A stretch of 64,000 bases of DNA from Mangifera indica (GCF_011075055.1 NC_058149.1:8004449-8068448), one strand, 5' to 3'; numbered from the stretch's first letter, positions 12,331 to 24,877 are shown. A program made the numbers and translations. The notes: generated by a model not told the origin, from the sequence alone.

Positions 12331-15300
12331 ACATAATAAGGTAATTTTATATACTTGTTCTATGTTTTGTAATGAGATGTGAAATGGTAGTATATAACAT
12401 ATATGCACAAGTGTTCTTTTGAAGTTGCACTATTGAATTATTGAAGTTCATGGTTTTCTATTTGGGGTGTGAGCTATGTTCTGTGAAGTTTATATGCATC
12501 TGTTATTGTCTGAGATTTAACAATGTTACTTTTTGTTTAAATATTTTGTGATTGGTGTCTGGAAATCATGGTCATAGAATGCCTCCAGAGTGGTAAGATA
12601 TTTAGGTCTTATGTAGTTTGCCCCATAAGCCCTAAGTTTGAATATGAACTTTGTTAATTTTATTTATGTTTCTATTGAGAATTCTTTTTATGGAATGATA
12701 CAAGTGGAAGATTGCATTGTTACGAATCTGTTGGGGAACAACTGCCGTCGTGTGGGCTCTCCCTTGCTGAGCTATGGTGACACATGAAAGAAATGGCACT
12801 AGAGGAGAAATGGAGTAAAAAACCAAAATGTAATATTGATGTTCGAAAAATGATTGCCCATGTGGGATACATCCTATTCCTTATATATTTGGTTACAAAT
12901 GTATTCATTTTCCTTTCACTGCCTCAAAATAGCGTAACAAATTCTATAACTCATAACAGAATGTGAAAAAAAAAAAAAAAAAGGAAAAGAATAAAAAATA
13001 AATTGGTTAAAGGAAAAAATAGATAAATATCTAGTTAACTATTCAAAGGAGTCCACTATCCTCTGTTGATGTGGTTGCTGGTGACGTGCTTTGTGGTTTG
13101 GTAATATGCACTCTCAATGAAAGCTTTAAGTAGAGAAGAATATGGAATTTTGGGACACTGTTAAATAAATCACCTGCCTCAATTATTACGAATGCATAGA
13201 AATATGCACTCTCAATGAAAGCTTTAAGTAGAGAAGAATATGGAATTTTGGGACACTGTTAAATAAATCACCTGCCTCAATTATTACGAATGCATAGAAG
13301 CTCTATCTATATCTATGCTAATATATGTCTGAAATTTTGTAATATCTTTTTCCTAGGTTTCTTTCTTGTTTTGGAAGGGGAAAAAAGGTTCTTTAATAGT
13401 ATACCCTCCAGCCAAAGCTTATGAAAGATGAAGTAATTGCTAAATGAAATTTCAGAAACCTTTGAAGTTAAGGATTATCTAGTTGGAAATTTGGATTAAA
13501 TTTTTGGATGTATTGAACCCAATTGAGTCTTTGACTGTTGGAAAAAATCATGCCAAATTTTGTAAATCAAAATACAGCAAATTGGGTACCCGGATTGTGT
13601 CGAATTAATTGTTGGTTGATCCGCAACATTTGAAGCGTTATTAATTCATATCCGCAACACGATTTGCTATCTGTACTTTATTTCTAGATTCTGTGTATTT
13701 GGGAGATTCATTCTTCGCTTCTGTATTTGCATAGTGTTTTGGGAGGATGAATAAAATGAAAATTGCATAAGCTGTGTTTTGTGGTAGATGTTTGGACATT
13801 TAAATATGTGCCCAACTGCCACCTCAACTGCCACCAACTGCCCATTGGTAGTTAATTGCAAATAGGTTGGGTCGACCCATTATGGGTTGATCCTAAACCC
13901 AATATTGACTTATTACCTTTATATTTTTCTTTTGCATAATCATCCAAACTTTGGTACCTGAATACCAAACTTTTTGCTTCAACCATGCATCTGACATAAG
14001 AAATATCTTGGCTTTAATTATCCTTCTAATATCTCTTTATTTTTGGGGGACTTCTTTGAATCTTTATTATTTGGTCCTTTAGATTTGCATCTTTTATATT
14101 AGCAATTCTCTTTGAGGTATCATGGAATGCTTTTGTCTTGTTATTTAATGGTGTTGTAGTTGATTATTTAATGGGGGACTCGAAATTGACATCTCCTATC
14201 TCCTGCTCTGGTTGCTTTTCACATAAAAGTGCTTCTTAACTTAATTAAAAAGCCGTTGTTAGTTGTCAACTTTCTGTTCTAACAGAATTTCAGATTGGTT
14301 TACTAGCTTCATAAAAAAATTGCTAGGATGCTCTTTATGCAGTGTTTGGGAATATGTTAGTGTACGTGCTGAAAACTGAAGGGGAATGTGTTCTTGTAAG
14401 CTCTTTCTTTCCTTTGGCAATAAATGAAAAATGTTATCAAGTAAATATCTTTTATTTAAAATCGTAATATTTAAGTTGACAAGGAATCATATAGAAGTCT
14501 AAATCCTCCAAAATATATCTATTACTCTTGATGCCCAAGATATAAAAAATGTTGAAATTGTTTTGTTGCTGCAAATCTTATACTTATGATCAATAAAAGG
14601 CATGGTTGTTGAGGAACCAAACTTCTCGTTGCTTGATATGTTTTAGCTAACTTGTGTGAACTTTGATACAGTAGAACAAGAAAATTAAAAAATTGGAACA
14701 GAAAATTCTAGGTATGAACTAAATGCTGTTATAACACATTAAACTTTCTAGTAACCTTCAGAAGTGAAGATAACAGTGTAGTTTTAACGGATTTTGATTC
14801 GTGATGTCTATGCAATCCTAGATGAGGAGATGACAAACTAGTTAATATTTACGTAAATGCCTCCTGTAACAAGTGGTATAAATGTTTTTGGTGGTCTAGG
14901 AATAATTCTGCTTACAGTTCTGTTTTCTAATTTTGTTCTCATTTTTTGCAGATATTATATTTGCTTTTAATACCTGCAATGCAATATTAGTTAAGACATT
15001 TTAACTATAATTAACCTGGTTCAGTTTTACTCAGCCAATAACACTTAGAATTATTCCCTTGCAGTTGCAGACATATTTTAGACATACAGGAAGTGGGAAA
15101 GCTTGAATTTAGATGGCAGTTTTGGGAATTGCTAGTGGCGGTATTGCATGCTGGGTTGATACTGAAAAAGTTAAGCCTCTGCTTCCATTTGCCTTGAATA
15201 TCAATAGCTTTTAGACAGATGAACCTTTCAGTAGTTGATGCTTAATGAAAATGCAGATAATTTTTGCCAGTTTTCTTATAAGTTCTTTGGAAAATCTGTA

Positions 15301-16234
15301 CACAGATATTGTTTAGTTCATTAGAACTTACAGTTTTGAGTGGCAATAAACTTTTGATTCTTTTTTCCCTTAAAAGTTGGGAACTTCAGTATTCATGCTG
15401 GTGAATAATTGCTTGTGGTGTATGGAAATTGCACTGGTTAGGCAAATTAACTTTGAAAAACTTCCCTATAATAGATGTGATGTTCTAGATCACCTCGTCT
15501 AAAATGTAAATGTATTGACTCCATGATTAATTGGTTGTAATATACAGTCGTTGCGTCAATGTGGCTTGAGCTGTCTGAAATGGCAGACTCCATCATTTAA
15601 GTGTACTGCATTGCTCTTTTCCATGAGTCTATCAATTCAAAGATTTTCCAAACCTTATATTAGGCAATTCAACTCAGGTTTTGCCTTTGGTATCTGGCAC
15701 ATTGTTGCCATAGTGTATGTTATGTGAGCTATCCAATGGATGATTTAATGGTTATTAGTCTTAACAAAGTTGGGATTGGGTTCTTGAGTAGGCTGTGAAA
15801 CAAGAGGTTTTTAAGCACTGGATCAGATTTAAATGTAAAATTCCCAAATACATGCTAGGATTTTACATGATAGTTCAGGTTGCTTTAAATTTCCCAACTG
15901 GTTTTAGAGTTGTATACATACCACTACATTTCATAATATCTTTTTTATGGATAAAAATCCTCTCTTTTTATGAGTTGTAACAATTTTTTTTTTATCAGTT
16001 TAAATTGAAAATGGAAGTGATTTTCTCTCAGTTATTATTTTTTTTAAATTGAATGGGGTGATTTCTTATTCGATAATAATTTCAAACTTTTTATCAACAA
16101 TTTTATCGTATGTATAGTGATAATTTAATTGATTTAACAATTTATACCAGCCAATAACATGATATTATGACAGTCTTGAGGTGGAGGCACAATATTAATA
16201 TGCAAAATTTGGGCTGCTATGTATACTCATTGTC
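12331..16234. other. Long intergenic region, no supported gene
   Basis: Spans the 3' ends of the uS17 gene and of the convergent PPR gene. The stop codon is followed at once by ataag|gtaatt, so a spliced 3' UTR is possible but unproven. A perfect 98-bp tandem duplication lies at 13103-13298. A 33-codon ATG frame at 15113-15214 has no recognisable homology. Base composition is AT-rich with no transposon ends recognised. Confidence 0.45.
13103..13298. repeat. Perfect 98-bp tandem duplication
   Basis: The segment 13103-13200 (starting aatatgcactctcaatg, ending gaatgcataga) is repeated immediately as 13201-13298 with no difference that I can find by eye. Confidence 0.95.
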
Positions 16235-18070
16235 CTAGTCAATTCTGCTGAATCCATAACACTTAGTCAATCCCTTTACTCTCATCACTCTCCTCACTTC
16301 TTCTACACCAACCCAGTTACTGCATTCAGCATAAATCATACTTAATAAAGTGTAGTTGGCAGCATTCTCAGGTTCTGACTCTAGAAGCTGATGTGCAAGC
16401 ATTTCTGCAACTTTCAGTCTTCCATGCATCTTACAAGCTGATACTAGAGAGCTCAAGAGTTTTGTACTCGGTTTCATTGGCATTGTCCTCACAACCTCAA
16501 AAGCATCTTTAATCTTTCCTGTCTTCCCCAGAAGATCAACATAGCAAGCATAATGTTCAGAACTTAATGAAATTTTGCAATCCTTTATGACAATGTTGAA
16601 TATACTTTTTCCCTCCTCGGCAAGGCCAGAATGATTGCAAGCTGATAAAATGGAGAGCAGTGTAATGGCATCCGGCTCTATCCCTCTCCCAAGCATCTTA
16701 TGCAAAAGCCTCAAAGCTTCTTCACCGCAACCATGAAGGCCGTAACTGCTGATTAATGTGCTCCATGACACACAATCTTTGCAAGCCATTTCATTGAATA
16801 TCTGACGTGAAGCTTCAAGATAACCACACTTTGAATACATATTTATTAGTGCATTCCCTATAAAAACATCAGAATATAGCCCAGATTTCAAAATATAGCA
16901 ATGGACTGCATGTCCATGGCTCAGAGAAGATAGACTGGTGCAAGAAGAAATCATTGCCAATAAAGTAACTGAATTTGGTTCATGCCCTTCCCCTTTCATT
17001 CGATTAAAAAGCTTCATAGCTTCATCACAATCCCCGAGCCTTGAATAGCCTGCAATAATTGAACTCCAGAAAACAACATCTTTTACTTCGGATCTTTCAA
17101 AAATAATCCTGGCAGGACACAACGCGTTTGCACATTCACAATACATATGCATAAGAGCAGACAACAAATGATGATTTGAGTGAAAACCATGACGATAAGC
17201 ATACCCATGAATGGCTTTCCCATACTCTATAAATTTCGATTCAGTACAAGCTAGTAAAGCAACAAGCAATGTAACTCTGTTAGGCTTAACCCCTTCTCTC
17301 TGCATTGCTCTAAAGCAATCAATAGCCATATCATATTTTTTATTATCAATGCATCCAGAAATCATGGCAGTCCAAGAGACCTCATTTTTAATCTCCATTC
17401 GATCAAACACACGTAATGCTGTCATCAATTCATGACACTTGAAATACAAGTCTAACAAAGCAGTTGACACAAAAACTGACTCTTGAACAATTCCATGGAC
17501 AATAACAAGAGCATGAATTTGCCTTCCCACACTCAAGTCTCCATTCTGTGCACAGAGTGATAAAACGCCGGCAATGAGCTCTGGCTTTGGAACAAAACCA
17601 CACAAGTACATTTGCTTAAGCATTTTTAGTGATAAAGTATAATACCCACTTTGAGCTAAACAATTTATGATGGAATTCCAAGAAATAATGTCTCTGTGAG
17701 GCATTTTATCAAACATCAAGTATGCTGATTCAATTTTGGAATACTTAGCATACATGGTGATGAGAGAATTGGAGGTAACTTGGTCAGAATCAGAGCCTGA
17801 TTTGAGAGCAAAGCAATGGAGTTGCAGGCCATAGTGGAGGTAGGAGTGAGAGTCGGAACATGCTTTAATAACTGAAGGAAGAATCAAAGTGTTTACATTG
17901 TGCCCTGTCAGGTGAAGGTGGTATTTGTAGAATTGAAGTAATTGGTCGTATAATTTTTTTGATTCGAAGTCTTTGAATTTATTTTGAATGGCAGAAATGG
18001 ATAGTTCAGAGGGTTCTATGGTTGTTAATGGTCTGATTGAGTGGGTAATTTGAGTTTTGATTCTCAACAT
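16235..18070 (-). CDS. Pentatricopeptide repeat protein, PLS class, E subgroup
   Basis: A single uninterrupted frame of 611 aa. Such proteins bind organellar RNA sequence-specifically and usually direct C-to-U editing or RNA maturation. Residues 1-30 are basic and hydroxylated, beginning MLRIKTQITHSIRP, like a mitochondrial presequence. PPR units of 31-36 residues then run through the body, with hallmarks such as NSLITMYAKYSKIESAYLMF, DIISWNSIINCLAQSGYY and NALINMYSKCGYLEASRQIF. The C-terminus has an E-type motif (NYTLLSMIYAECSNW...VEEVRRVM) and stops at YGFSRID, without an E+ or DYW domain. It would therefore need a DYW partner in trans if it acts in editing. Length and ending fit Arabidopsis At4g31070 (annotated as mitochondrial), from memory. 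A non-coding transposon ends about 105 bp upstream of the ATG. Confidence 0.95.
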   Translation of the reverse strand: MLRIKTQITHSIRPLTTIEPSELSISAIQNKFKDFESKKLYDQLLQFYKYHLHLTGHNVNTLILPSVIKACSDSHSYLHYGLQLHCFALKSGSDSDQVTSNSLITMYAKYSKIESAYLMFDKMPHRDIISWNSIINCLAQSGYYTLSLKMLKQMYLCGFVPKPELIAGVLSLCAQNGDLSVGRQIHALVIVHGIVQESVFVSTALLDLYFKCHELMTALRVFDRMEIKNEVSWTAMISGCIDNKKYDMAIDCFRAMQREGVKPNRVTLLVALLACTESKFIEYGKAIHGYAYRHGFHSNHHLLSALMHMYCECANALCPARIIFERSEVKDVVFWSSIIAGYSRLGDCDEAMKLFNRMKGEGHEPNSVTLLAMISSCTSLSSLSHGHAVHCYILKSGLYSDVFIGNALINMYSKCGYLEASRQIFNEMACKDCVSWSTLISSYGLHGCGEEALRLLHKMLGRGIEPDAITLLSILSACNHSGLAEEGKSIFNIVIKDCKISLSSEHYACYVDLLGKTGKIKDAFEVVRTMPMKPSTKLLSSLVSACKMHGRLKVAEMLAHQLLESEPENAANYTLLSMIYAECSNWVGVEEVRRVMRVKGLTKCYGFSRID

Positions 18071-18174
18071 TGATTACATGTTAAAGGTCAGCCATAGGAT
18101 GTCCAATTTCCAAGGATCTTTGATTAGTTTCGGTGTGTGCCAACCATTGGATTTACGGTTTGCCTTTAATTACG

Positions 18175-19708
18175 GGAGATTATAATAAACACCTAAAAGT
18201 GAAGGGTGTTTAGTGAAATTATCTAAAATTCTAAAGATTAAACAAAAATACCCTCATTTTGAGAAATAACTAAATTGTCCTTATATGTAAACCCCACATT
18301 TCCCACGGAGTTACTGTTTAAATTTAGAGAAAAATTCAAATCTCCCACGGACGCAATAGGTTTTGGTCTTTTTTGTCAACTTTTCGTATTTTTCGACAAC
18401 TGAAAATGATAAATAAGAATAGTACATCATCCCACTTTTTGTTTGAATCACTTTATTGTTAGGAGTATTGAGATTTGAGGAAGATTTTGAGGTTTGAATG
18501 TTTAGGGTTCCGATTTTAAACAATACATAAAATGTTTTGCTTGAATTTCTTGAGGCATTGTGTTATTAGATGTGTAAATTTGATTTGTGTTGAAATTAAA
18601 GGCTGAAATGATGATTTTTAATCGAAAAATGGGTTAGATCTGTTAGCGCTACGGTAATCTTCCACAGACGCCTGTGGGGTGGGGGAAAATTTAGTGTTTT
18701 CAAAATTTTAGGGGGAGAGGGAAGAGGGGGAGATCCACGGGGGTCCATGGGAAATTTTACACTGAACCGTGAAAACTGTGGGTTGGGTGGAAATTAACCT
18801 TTTTTAAACTATAGGGCTTGCAGGAGACAGAATTTGAATAACCATAACTTTTGATCCGACAGGAGTTAACGGGCCTGTAATATATCAACGCGAAGTTCGT
18901 TTTGAGCTCTATTGTTTGGAGGCCCAAATAAAACTATTTTAGTGTGTATTATGTAGTTTTTTTGTTTTATCAAATTTAAGATTTTTTGTTTTTATGATTT
19001 TGAGCTTGTTTGTAATTGGGCTAGATTTTTTGATATGTAGTTTTCAAATTTCACATCTGTCTCTTTAGTTTTGTGCTTTTTTAGACACGTTTTATGATCT
19101 AATTATGAAATTTCAGATCGATTTTTCAGTTTTCTCATTTTTAAGCTATTTGAACGTATAGTTTTCGAAATTCAAATATGTTTTTTCAGATTTTCGAGTG
19201 ATTTTTTTATTGTTAACATTCAAGGGTATTTCAATATATCTATTTATTCTTAACATGTTATTTAAATCCTTTATATATTGTGTATTATCAAAATGCCCCC
19301 ATATTTTTTTAACATTTCATTTAACTCCTAAATTATTATCAAATATCTAAATGCCCCCTTTATATGACATACAAACTAGATTTAACAAATAAAATTAAGT
19401 TTTGAGTTAAGATTCATATAAATACTTTTTTTTACAAATTGATTTTTTTTATTCGAATTAAAAAATACGAACTTCTTCATTCCGAATGAACCCGTAGTAA
19501 TTAATATTAAGTAAAAATGAAAGTGAGAGTGAGTGTTTAAGTGATATAAGAAGCGTATATAATGAGAGTGAAAATGAAAGGGTTTATATAGATGTGGTGA
19601 AGGATAATTTTGGTATTTTAAAAAAATTAGGGCATTTTTTACTTAGGAATAGGAAAAATGAGCATTTTTGCTTAATAAAGGATAAAATGGGTATTTAATA
19701 TAATTTCC
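18175..19708. mobile_element. Non-coding DNA transposon A (about 1.5 kb)
   Basis: The ends are inverted: start GGAGATTATAATAAACACC and the reverse complement of the end GGAAATTATATTAAATACC agree at 15 of 19 bases. The interior is non-coding and repetitive, with recurring gtagttttcaaatttca units (18.9-19.2 kb) and atcaaaatgccccc / aacatttcatttaa units (19.28-19.37 kb). The same two modules, in the same order, make up element B at 20927. A clean target duplication is not visible. The left end is just upstream of the PPR start codon. Confidence 0.65.
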
Positions 19709-20926
19709 TATTTAATAACCCAACCTAGCCATCTAAAAAAACCCCAAGTTTCACAAACTATCATGTTCACCCAATTTTTATTTTCAAAGGTTAAATTTAA
19801 GTGTAATTAATGAAAGGCCGAATGACTATTTCCCAAACGAGGTTTGATGCAAACTCAACTTTCTTTTTGTTAACTATTAAAAATCTAAATATTCATCTAT
19901 TTGTTAAATTTCATTGTTATTTTAGGGGTAAAATCATTATTTAAAAATTTTATTTAAACTCATATTTTAGAATTACCCTAAAATTTTAAAATGTTTATTT
20001 TTACCTCCTAACCACATATTTTCTAAATTTAAAAACTGACTCCCCCCCCCCCCCCCCCCCTCAGTCTAGGGTTTTAAACCATCATCTTTTTTCCTATTCA
20101 GCTACCCCCTTAGATTTTTAGAAAATTTCAGTTGACAAATTCAGACCTATTGGCTAAAATGCAATTTTTCTTTGTTTATGGAAATATGCAGTGGTTTAAA
20201 TGACATTTTACAAACTACAAGGTTAAATGGTATTTTACTAATAGGGATTTTTTAAAAATATTTTTCATTTTAGGGGCAAAGTAATTTATCCTGTATTTTC
20301 AGTATGCATTCATAATGTAATTCTAATAAATTTAATATGTTATTATATGATTAAACAAAAAGGAAAATGGTATTGCCCTAAACCCTAAACTTAAACTTTG
20401 GAATGAGAATATACATCAACCAAGTGTGATTCAAGACCATTTCTCTTGTATTTATGATTATAGTATAACATGTGTCTCAAGACATATTCTCATGAGTTTA
20501 ATAGTTATATATGTATGTTTCATGATATCTCAACTAAGGTTGAAAAATACAAATAATGAAGTGAATAAATTTCTTTTGTTTCTTTTGACACTAAAGGATA
20601 GAAAGAAATTATAAAGAATATTAACAGAGATATGATATTGTTTGTAGTCACTTCATTGGTACTATTCCTACCACACTTTTAGATCATTGATTTGTGTTTT
20701 TTTTTTTTTTGTTATTAGTAATCGTGATCATGTACGATATTTTGTCAATTAAATATACTAACAATATCTTGGTTCATGATTGATAATTATGTTAATTGGA
20801 TGGATAATTGTAGTGTAATTTATCTTTAAATTATTTTATTTTCTAAAAATAGTGGTCTTTTATGAGTTAAAATGATAGCTACCTAAGAGTGAAAAATTAT
20901 TTTTTCTTAAAATAAAATTAAAATAA
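19709..20926. other. Spacer between transposons A and B, with a C tract and a partial foldback element
   Basis: Near 19817 the sequence ggccgaatgactatttccc resembles the left end of the foldback family, and a 19-base C tract lies at 20042-20060 followed by tctagggttttaaacc, as in the related copies. The right end was not found, so this is probably a truncated copy. No gene is seen. Confidence 0.45.
20042..20060. repeat. C homopolymer tract, 19 bases
   Basis: An uninterrupted run of C. It lies inside the probable truncated foldback element. Confidence 0.9.
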
Positions 20927-21939
20927 GGAAAATCAAATTAATTGCCCTAAACAATAGAGTTCTAAACAAAATTATCCTGTTTTTTTTACATAAAGCAAAA
21001 AAATTGTGTTAACAATAAATGACCAAAATACCCTCACATATAAACAAAACCAAATCAAATCCCCACCCATTTCCCCCAAAATCATTGTTGGAAATTTTGA
21101 AGAAATCTCGAGGCTTCCACAGGACTTCCAGTGACCGCTCACAACTTCGACTTTTTTGAAAATGGCAAAAAAGTTGAGTTCATCGTCCCTTGTCTTTTTT
21201 GAATAATTTTGGTGTTTAGATTTTATTGGTTAGATGAAGTTTGTGGTTTTTTGAACAATATATCCTGGGGGAGGAGGGAAAATTTTGATTTTTTTAAACA
21301 GTGCAACTCGAGGGAACTCATTTTAGGGGGAAAATTGTGAGTATTTTAAATAGTAAAACTTGTGGGAGGGAAGGAAATTGTTAATATGGCAAATTGATAT
21401 TTTTTCTCTTTTAGGATTTATCGACATATAGTTTTCGAATTTCATATCTATTTTTTCTGTTTTAAGGTTTTTTTCAAGTGTAGTTTTCAAATTTCAAGTT
21501 TATTTTTTTGAATTTTCTCATTTAAAGATTTTTTTATGTGTATTTTTCGAAATTTAGGTTACATTGTTTATTCTCCTATTCTAGAGTTTTTAGATGTATA
21601 GTTTTCAAATTTTAATTCCATTTTTTTTTTCATTCTAAGGGTTTTTGATGTGTTATTTTTGAATTCAATACCTTTTGATTTTATGCACAACTGATTGTTG
21701 TTTCAAATCAAATTGATATCACACTGTTCACTCAACAGCTGGATAAATCCCTCAAGAGTTGTTTCACATCAAATTTTAATCACTCTTTTAGGACCTCCTT
21801 TGTATTTCATTATGTTCTGATAACTTTGACTCTATTCTTCTTCGTAATAAACAACAACATAATTTGTCATTTCAATAATTAATCTAATTAATCCTACAAT
21901 GACCAATATTAGTAAAAAAATAAACATTTAACAGAAAAA

Positions 21940-22425
21940 TTCCATTAACACCCCATAAAATTTGTATCAAAATACCCCATAAATTTTGACATATTTCATT
22001 TAAACCCTCATATATTGTTTATTATCAAAATGTCTCTTATGTTTTCCTATCATTTCATTTAAACCTTTTATATATTGTCAAATGTCAAAATACTCTCACA
22101 TTTTTTTAATATTCATTTTATGGCACAATTATATATAAGTATATAAAATATAGGAACTTCATATTTGCATAATATCGAAATGCCCCTGAAATTTTTGTCG
22201 TATCTCATTTAACACCCTCATATTTTGTCAAATTTCAAAATGTTCACTATATTTTCTTAATAATTTTTTAACATCCTCATACATTGTTTTATATCAAAAT
22301 GCCCCTATATTTTGTAAACATTTCATTTAACATCCGTATACATTGTCCAATAGCAATATGCTCCTTATATTTTTCTATCATTTCATTTAATGCCCTAATA
22401 TATTATTGACTATCAAAATACAACA
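21940..22425. repeat. 58-60-bp tandem array inside transposon B
   Basis: Anchor words of the type atcaaaatgcccc start at 21966, 22024, 22084, 22174, 22234, 22293, 22352 and 22412. Spacing is 58-60 bp except one 90-bp step that contains an extra stretch. Confidence 0.8.
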
Positions 22426-22449
22426 CCCCCCCCCCCCCCCCCCCCCCCC
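22426..22449. repeat. C homopolymer tract, 24 bases
   Basis: It lies at the end of the tandem array of element B, where the repeat unit normally carries only four or five C. Confidence 0.9.
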
Positions 22450-22771
22450 ACATATTTTCCTTATTTCATTTTATGGCACAATATTATATAAGTATGTAAA
22501 ATATACAAACTTAATTTAACAAATAAATTAAGTTTTCGATTAAAATTTGTATAAATAGCTTGTTATCACGAATTGATTTTTTGATTCGAGCTCAGAAACA
22601 TGAATTTTGTTTCTTTCAAATGAATCCACAATGTACGATTTTGAGTGAAATTGAAAAATTTGAATGACATGAGGAATGTATGAGAGTGAGAGTTTGTATA
22701 AAAGTGGTGAAATGTATATTTGGTATTTAAAAAAATGGAGTATATTTGCTTAAACCCTTGAAAATGAGGCT

Positions 22772-22989
22772 TTTTTGCTTATGCCGTTGATAGGGGGCAT
22801 TTAATTTAATATCTCTTAAAATAATTAATGTTGTATAAGAGGGAGAGTATTAGAAAATTTTCTATTGTAGGCTAACAAGGGCATTTTTGCTTATGCCCTT
22901 GACAAGGGGCATTTAATTTAATATCTATTAAAATAATTAATGTTGCATAAGAGGGAGAATATTAGAAATTTTTCTATTGTAGGCTAACA
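22772..22989. repeat. 112-bp tandem duplication covering the right end of transposon B
   Basis: The word gcttatgcc occurs at 22777 and 22889, 112 bp apart. The segment between (transposon end, its target duplication and flanking DNA to gtaggctaac) is repeated with a few substitutions. The duplication therefore took place after the transposon inserted. Confidence 0.85.
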
Positions 22990-23684
22990 TTAATTATAAT
23001 TTTAGTTTTAAAAAAACTGGATAATTAGATAATCTAATGACAATTTACAGATGGACATGATAAATAAAAATAAGTACAATACATTAAAAGTTATAATCTA
23101 AACATACAATATTAATGTGATCTTTAAGGTTTATTGGATCTTTGAAGAGTTTAATAACTTACTATCTTGTGTATTGATCCTACACACTAAAGAATCAATA
23201 AGTTACACGGTAGATGTAGACATTTCCATCACCTAGCCCGTCCACATTAAAAATCTTGCATCCGGTCTCTTTACTTTTCTTATCTTATAAATCTCATATA
23301 GTAGTAGACAACAAAGTCCTATTGGGTTCTAATTGCTGATATTGTAGCTTAACTTACGCAAAGGTTCAAATTGCATACTTTCATTGGTGACAAGAAATTT
23401 CATCAATAAATTCTTTTACATTGTCATAATCAAACAACTATAAGTGTTATATTTTCATAAGTTCCACTCTAACGAATTTCATGTTAAAACTATTCAAATA
23501 TGTCATACCAGACCATTAAAGCTACTTGAATATGTGATACCATTCATATCCTGACCACAACTCTTATATCATCATATAGATTTTACCATTACAATTCAAA
23601 ATTACAATTATTGAAAGCAAGGGATTATTATGTGAAGCAATAATATTTCAAAGTTAAACGCAATGCACATAGTGCAGCTTTCAT
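22990..23684. other. Spacer downstream of the HMA gene
   Basis: AT-rich, no coding signal. It must contain the 3' UTR of the minus-strand gene that ends at 23685. Confidence 0.4.
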
Positions 23685-24132
23685 CTAAATCTTGGCAATC
23701 TTTGATATCGTAGAATCACAAGCAGTAGTGCGTTTGGAAGTTGCATAAAGAAACCTTGGAATAATGCAGCGGTAACAACTAGGCAGCCTTGGACTCTGCC
23801 CCTCTTGCAATTGCCAGCTTGATCTAATTGATGAACATGAAGATGATAAAACCACCGCTTTCCTTCCTGATTTCTGAATGCTTTTTACAACAACTCCTTG
23901 ATCCACATACCCCAACACCCTTATCTTGTTCAACACCATATCCATCTCCACACACTTTACACCTATCAACAAAATACTCAATAATATAACATTAAGTATA
24001 TAATTAACTGGCATTATTAATTACCCTATTCCGACTTGTATATGTACCTGTAATCTTGCACAAGGCTTTACGCACTGCCTTTTCACAGTCTTTGCAGTGC
24101 AGGTGTACCTTCAGATCCACCACCTGTAACAT
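23685..24132 (-). CDS. Small heavy-metal-associated (HMA) domain protein
   Basis: A 120-residue ATX1-like metallochaperone-type protein. Exons are complement(24048-24132) and complement(23685-23962), joined in phase (ATTACAG|GTGTAAAG) across an 85-bp GT..AG intron. The HMA fold starts at once: MLQVVDLKVHLHCKDCEKAV, with the metal-binding CxxC as Cys13-Lys-Asp-Cys16. It is followed by CVEMDMVLNKIRVLGYVDQG and a basic, Ser-rich tail containing SPRLPSCYRCIIPR. It ends SKIAKI, so there is no CaaX box and it is not an isoprenylated HIPP. The start is uncertain: the codons ATGTTACAG|GTG also look like a splice acceptor, so a further upstream exon is possible. It probably binds Cu or Zn in the cytosol; the partner is unknown. 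Confidence 0.8.
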
Positions 24133-24877
24133 GTATACGTATAGAATCAAGAGCCTGAGTAAGTTAGAGAGGAAAACTATCGAATTAATGTGAAAGTTGT
24201 TGATATATAATGGCCTAAAGTGGGGAGAGAAGAAGCGCAATGGATGATGTGAAATGATTGTTTGTGTTTGTGAATTTCATTATAGCTTATAATTATGTGC
24301 AACATGCGCACGGCCGTTTGCAGCTCACATTACTGCAATATTACTCAAAGTTATAATATAATATATTATACATGTCCCTTACATGTCATGATCAACATGC
24401 ATGTCATACATGTCTTCCAATTCATTTTTTTTTTCTCGCCTGAATTATCTCTAACTATTATTTACGGGGTTGATTCTATCAATTAGTTTTGATAATTGAA
24501 CTACAATAAAATTATGTGTATCCACTTTTTTGAATTAAAAATAAAATAATATACATTCACATGATAACACATAAATATATATCCATTTTTATATTAATAG
24601 TGGGTAACCTATTTGTGTACTCATAATTGGTACGTATAATATTGCTCTTTGAACAAAATTAGAATTAAGCACTAAATAATTCCAACATAAATACATGAGC
24701 AACATGTTAGAATTTCTTAATTTTAGGGTTTTAATTCTAATTTGACTTATTCTAATTATAATAGGAGTGTTAATAATATCATAATTAAAACAAGAATATC
24801 ATATTTTCTCTTATTATTTATTTATTTTATTAGAATTTCAAATTGACTAAAGAATGTAGTTATTAATATTCTATAAT

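Larger units (their letters stand above)
20927..22815. mobile_element. Non-coding DNA transposon B (about 1.9 kb) with 9-bp target duplication
   Basis: Bounded by the 9-mer TTAAAATAA at 20918-20926 and 22816-22824. The terminal sequences GGAAAATCAAATTAATTGCCC and the reverse complement of the right end (GAGATATTAAATTAAATGCCC) align well. The interior holds two tandem arrays: about five 52-60-bp units with gttttcgaatttca (21410-21665) and eight 58-60-bp units with atcaaaatgcccc (21940-22425), plus a 24-base C tract. It carries no protein-coding frame. The 9-bp duplication suggests the Mutator superfamily. Confidence 0.7.

Noticed and set aside
15113..15214. Short ATG frame MAVLGIASGGIACWVDTEKV... 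(33 codons)
   Set aside because: Too short, no homology recognised and no splice partner found.
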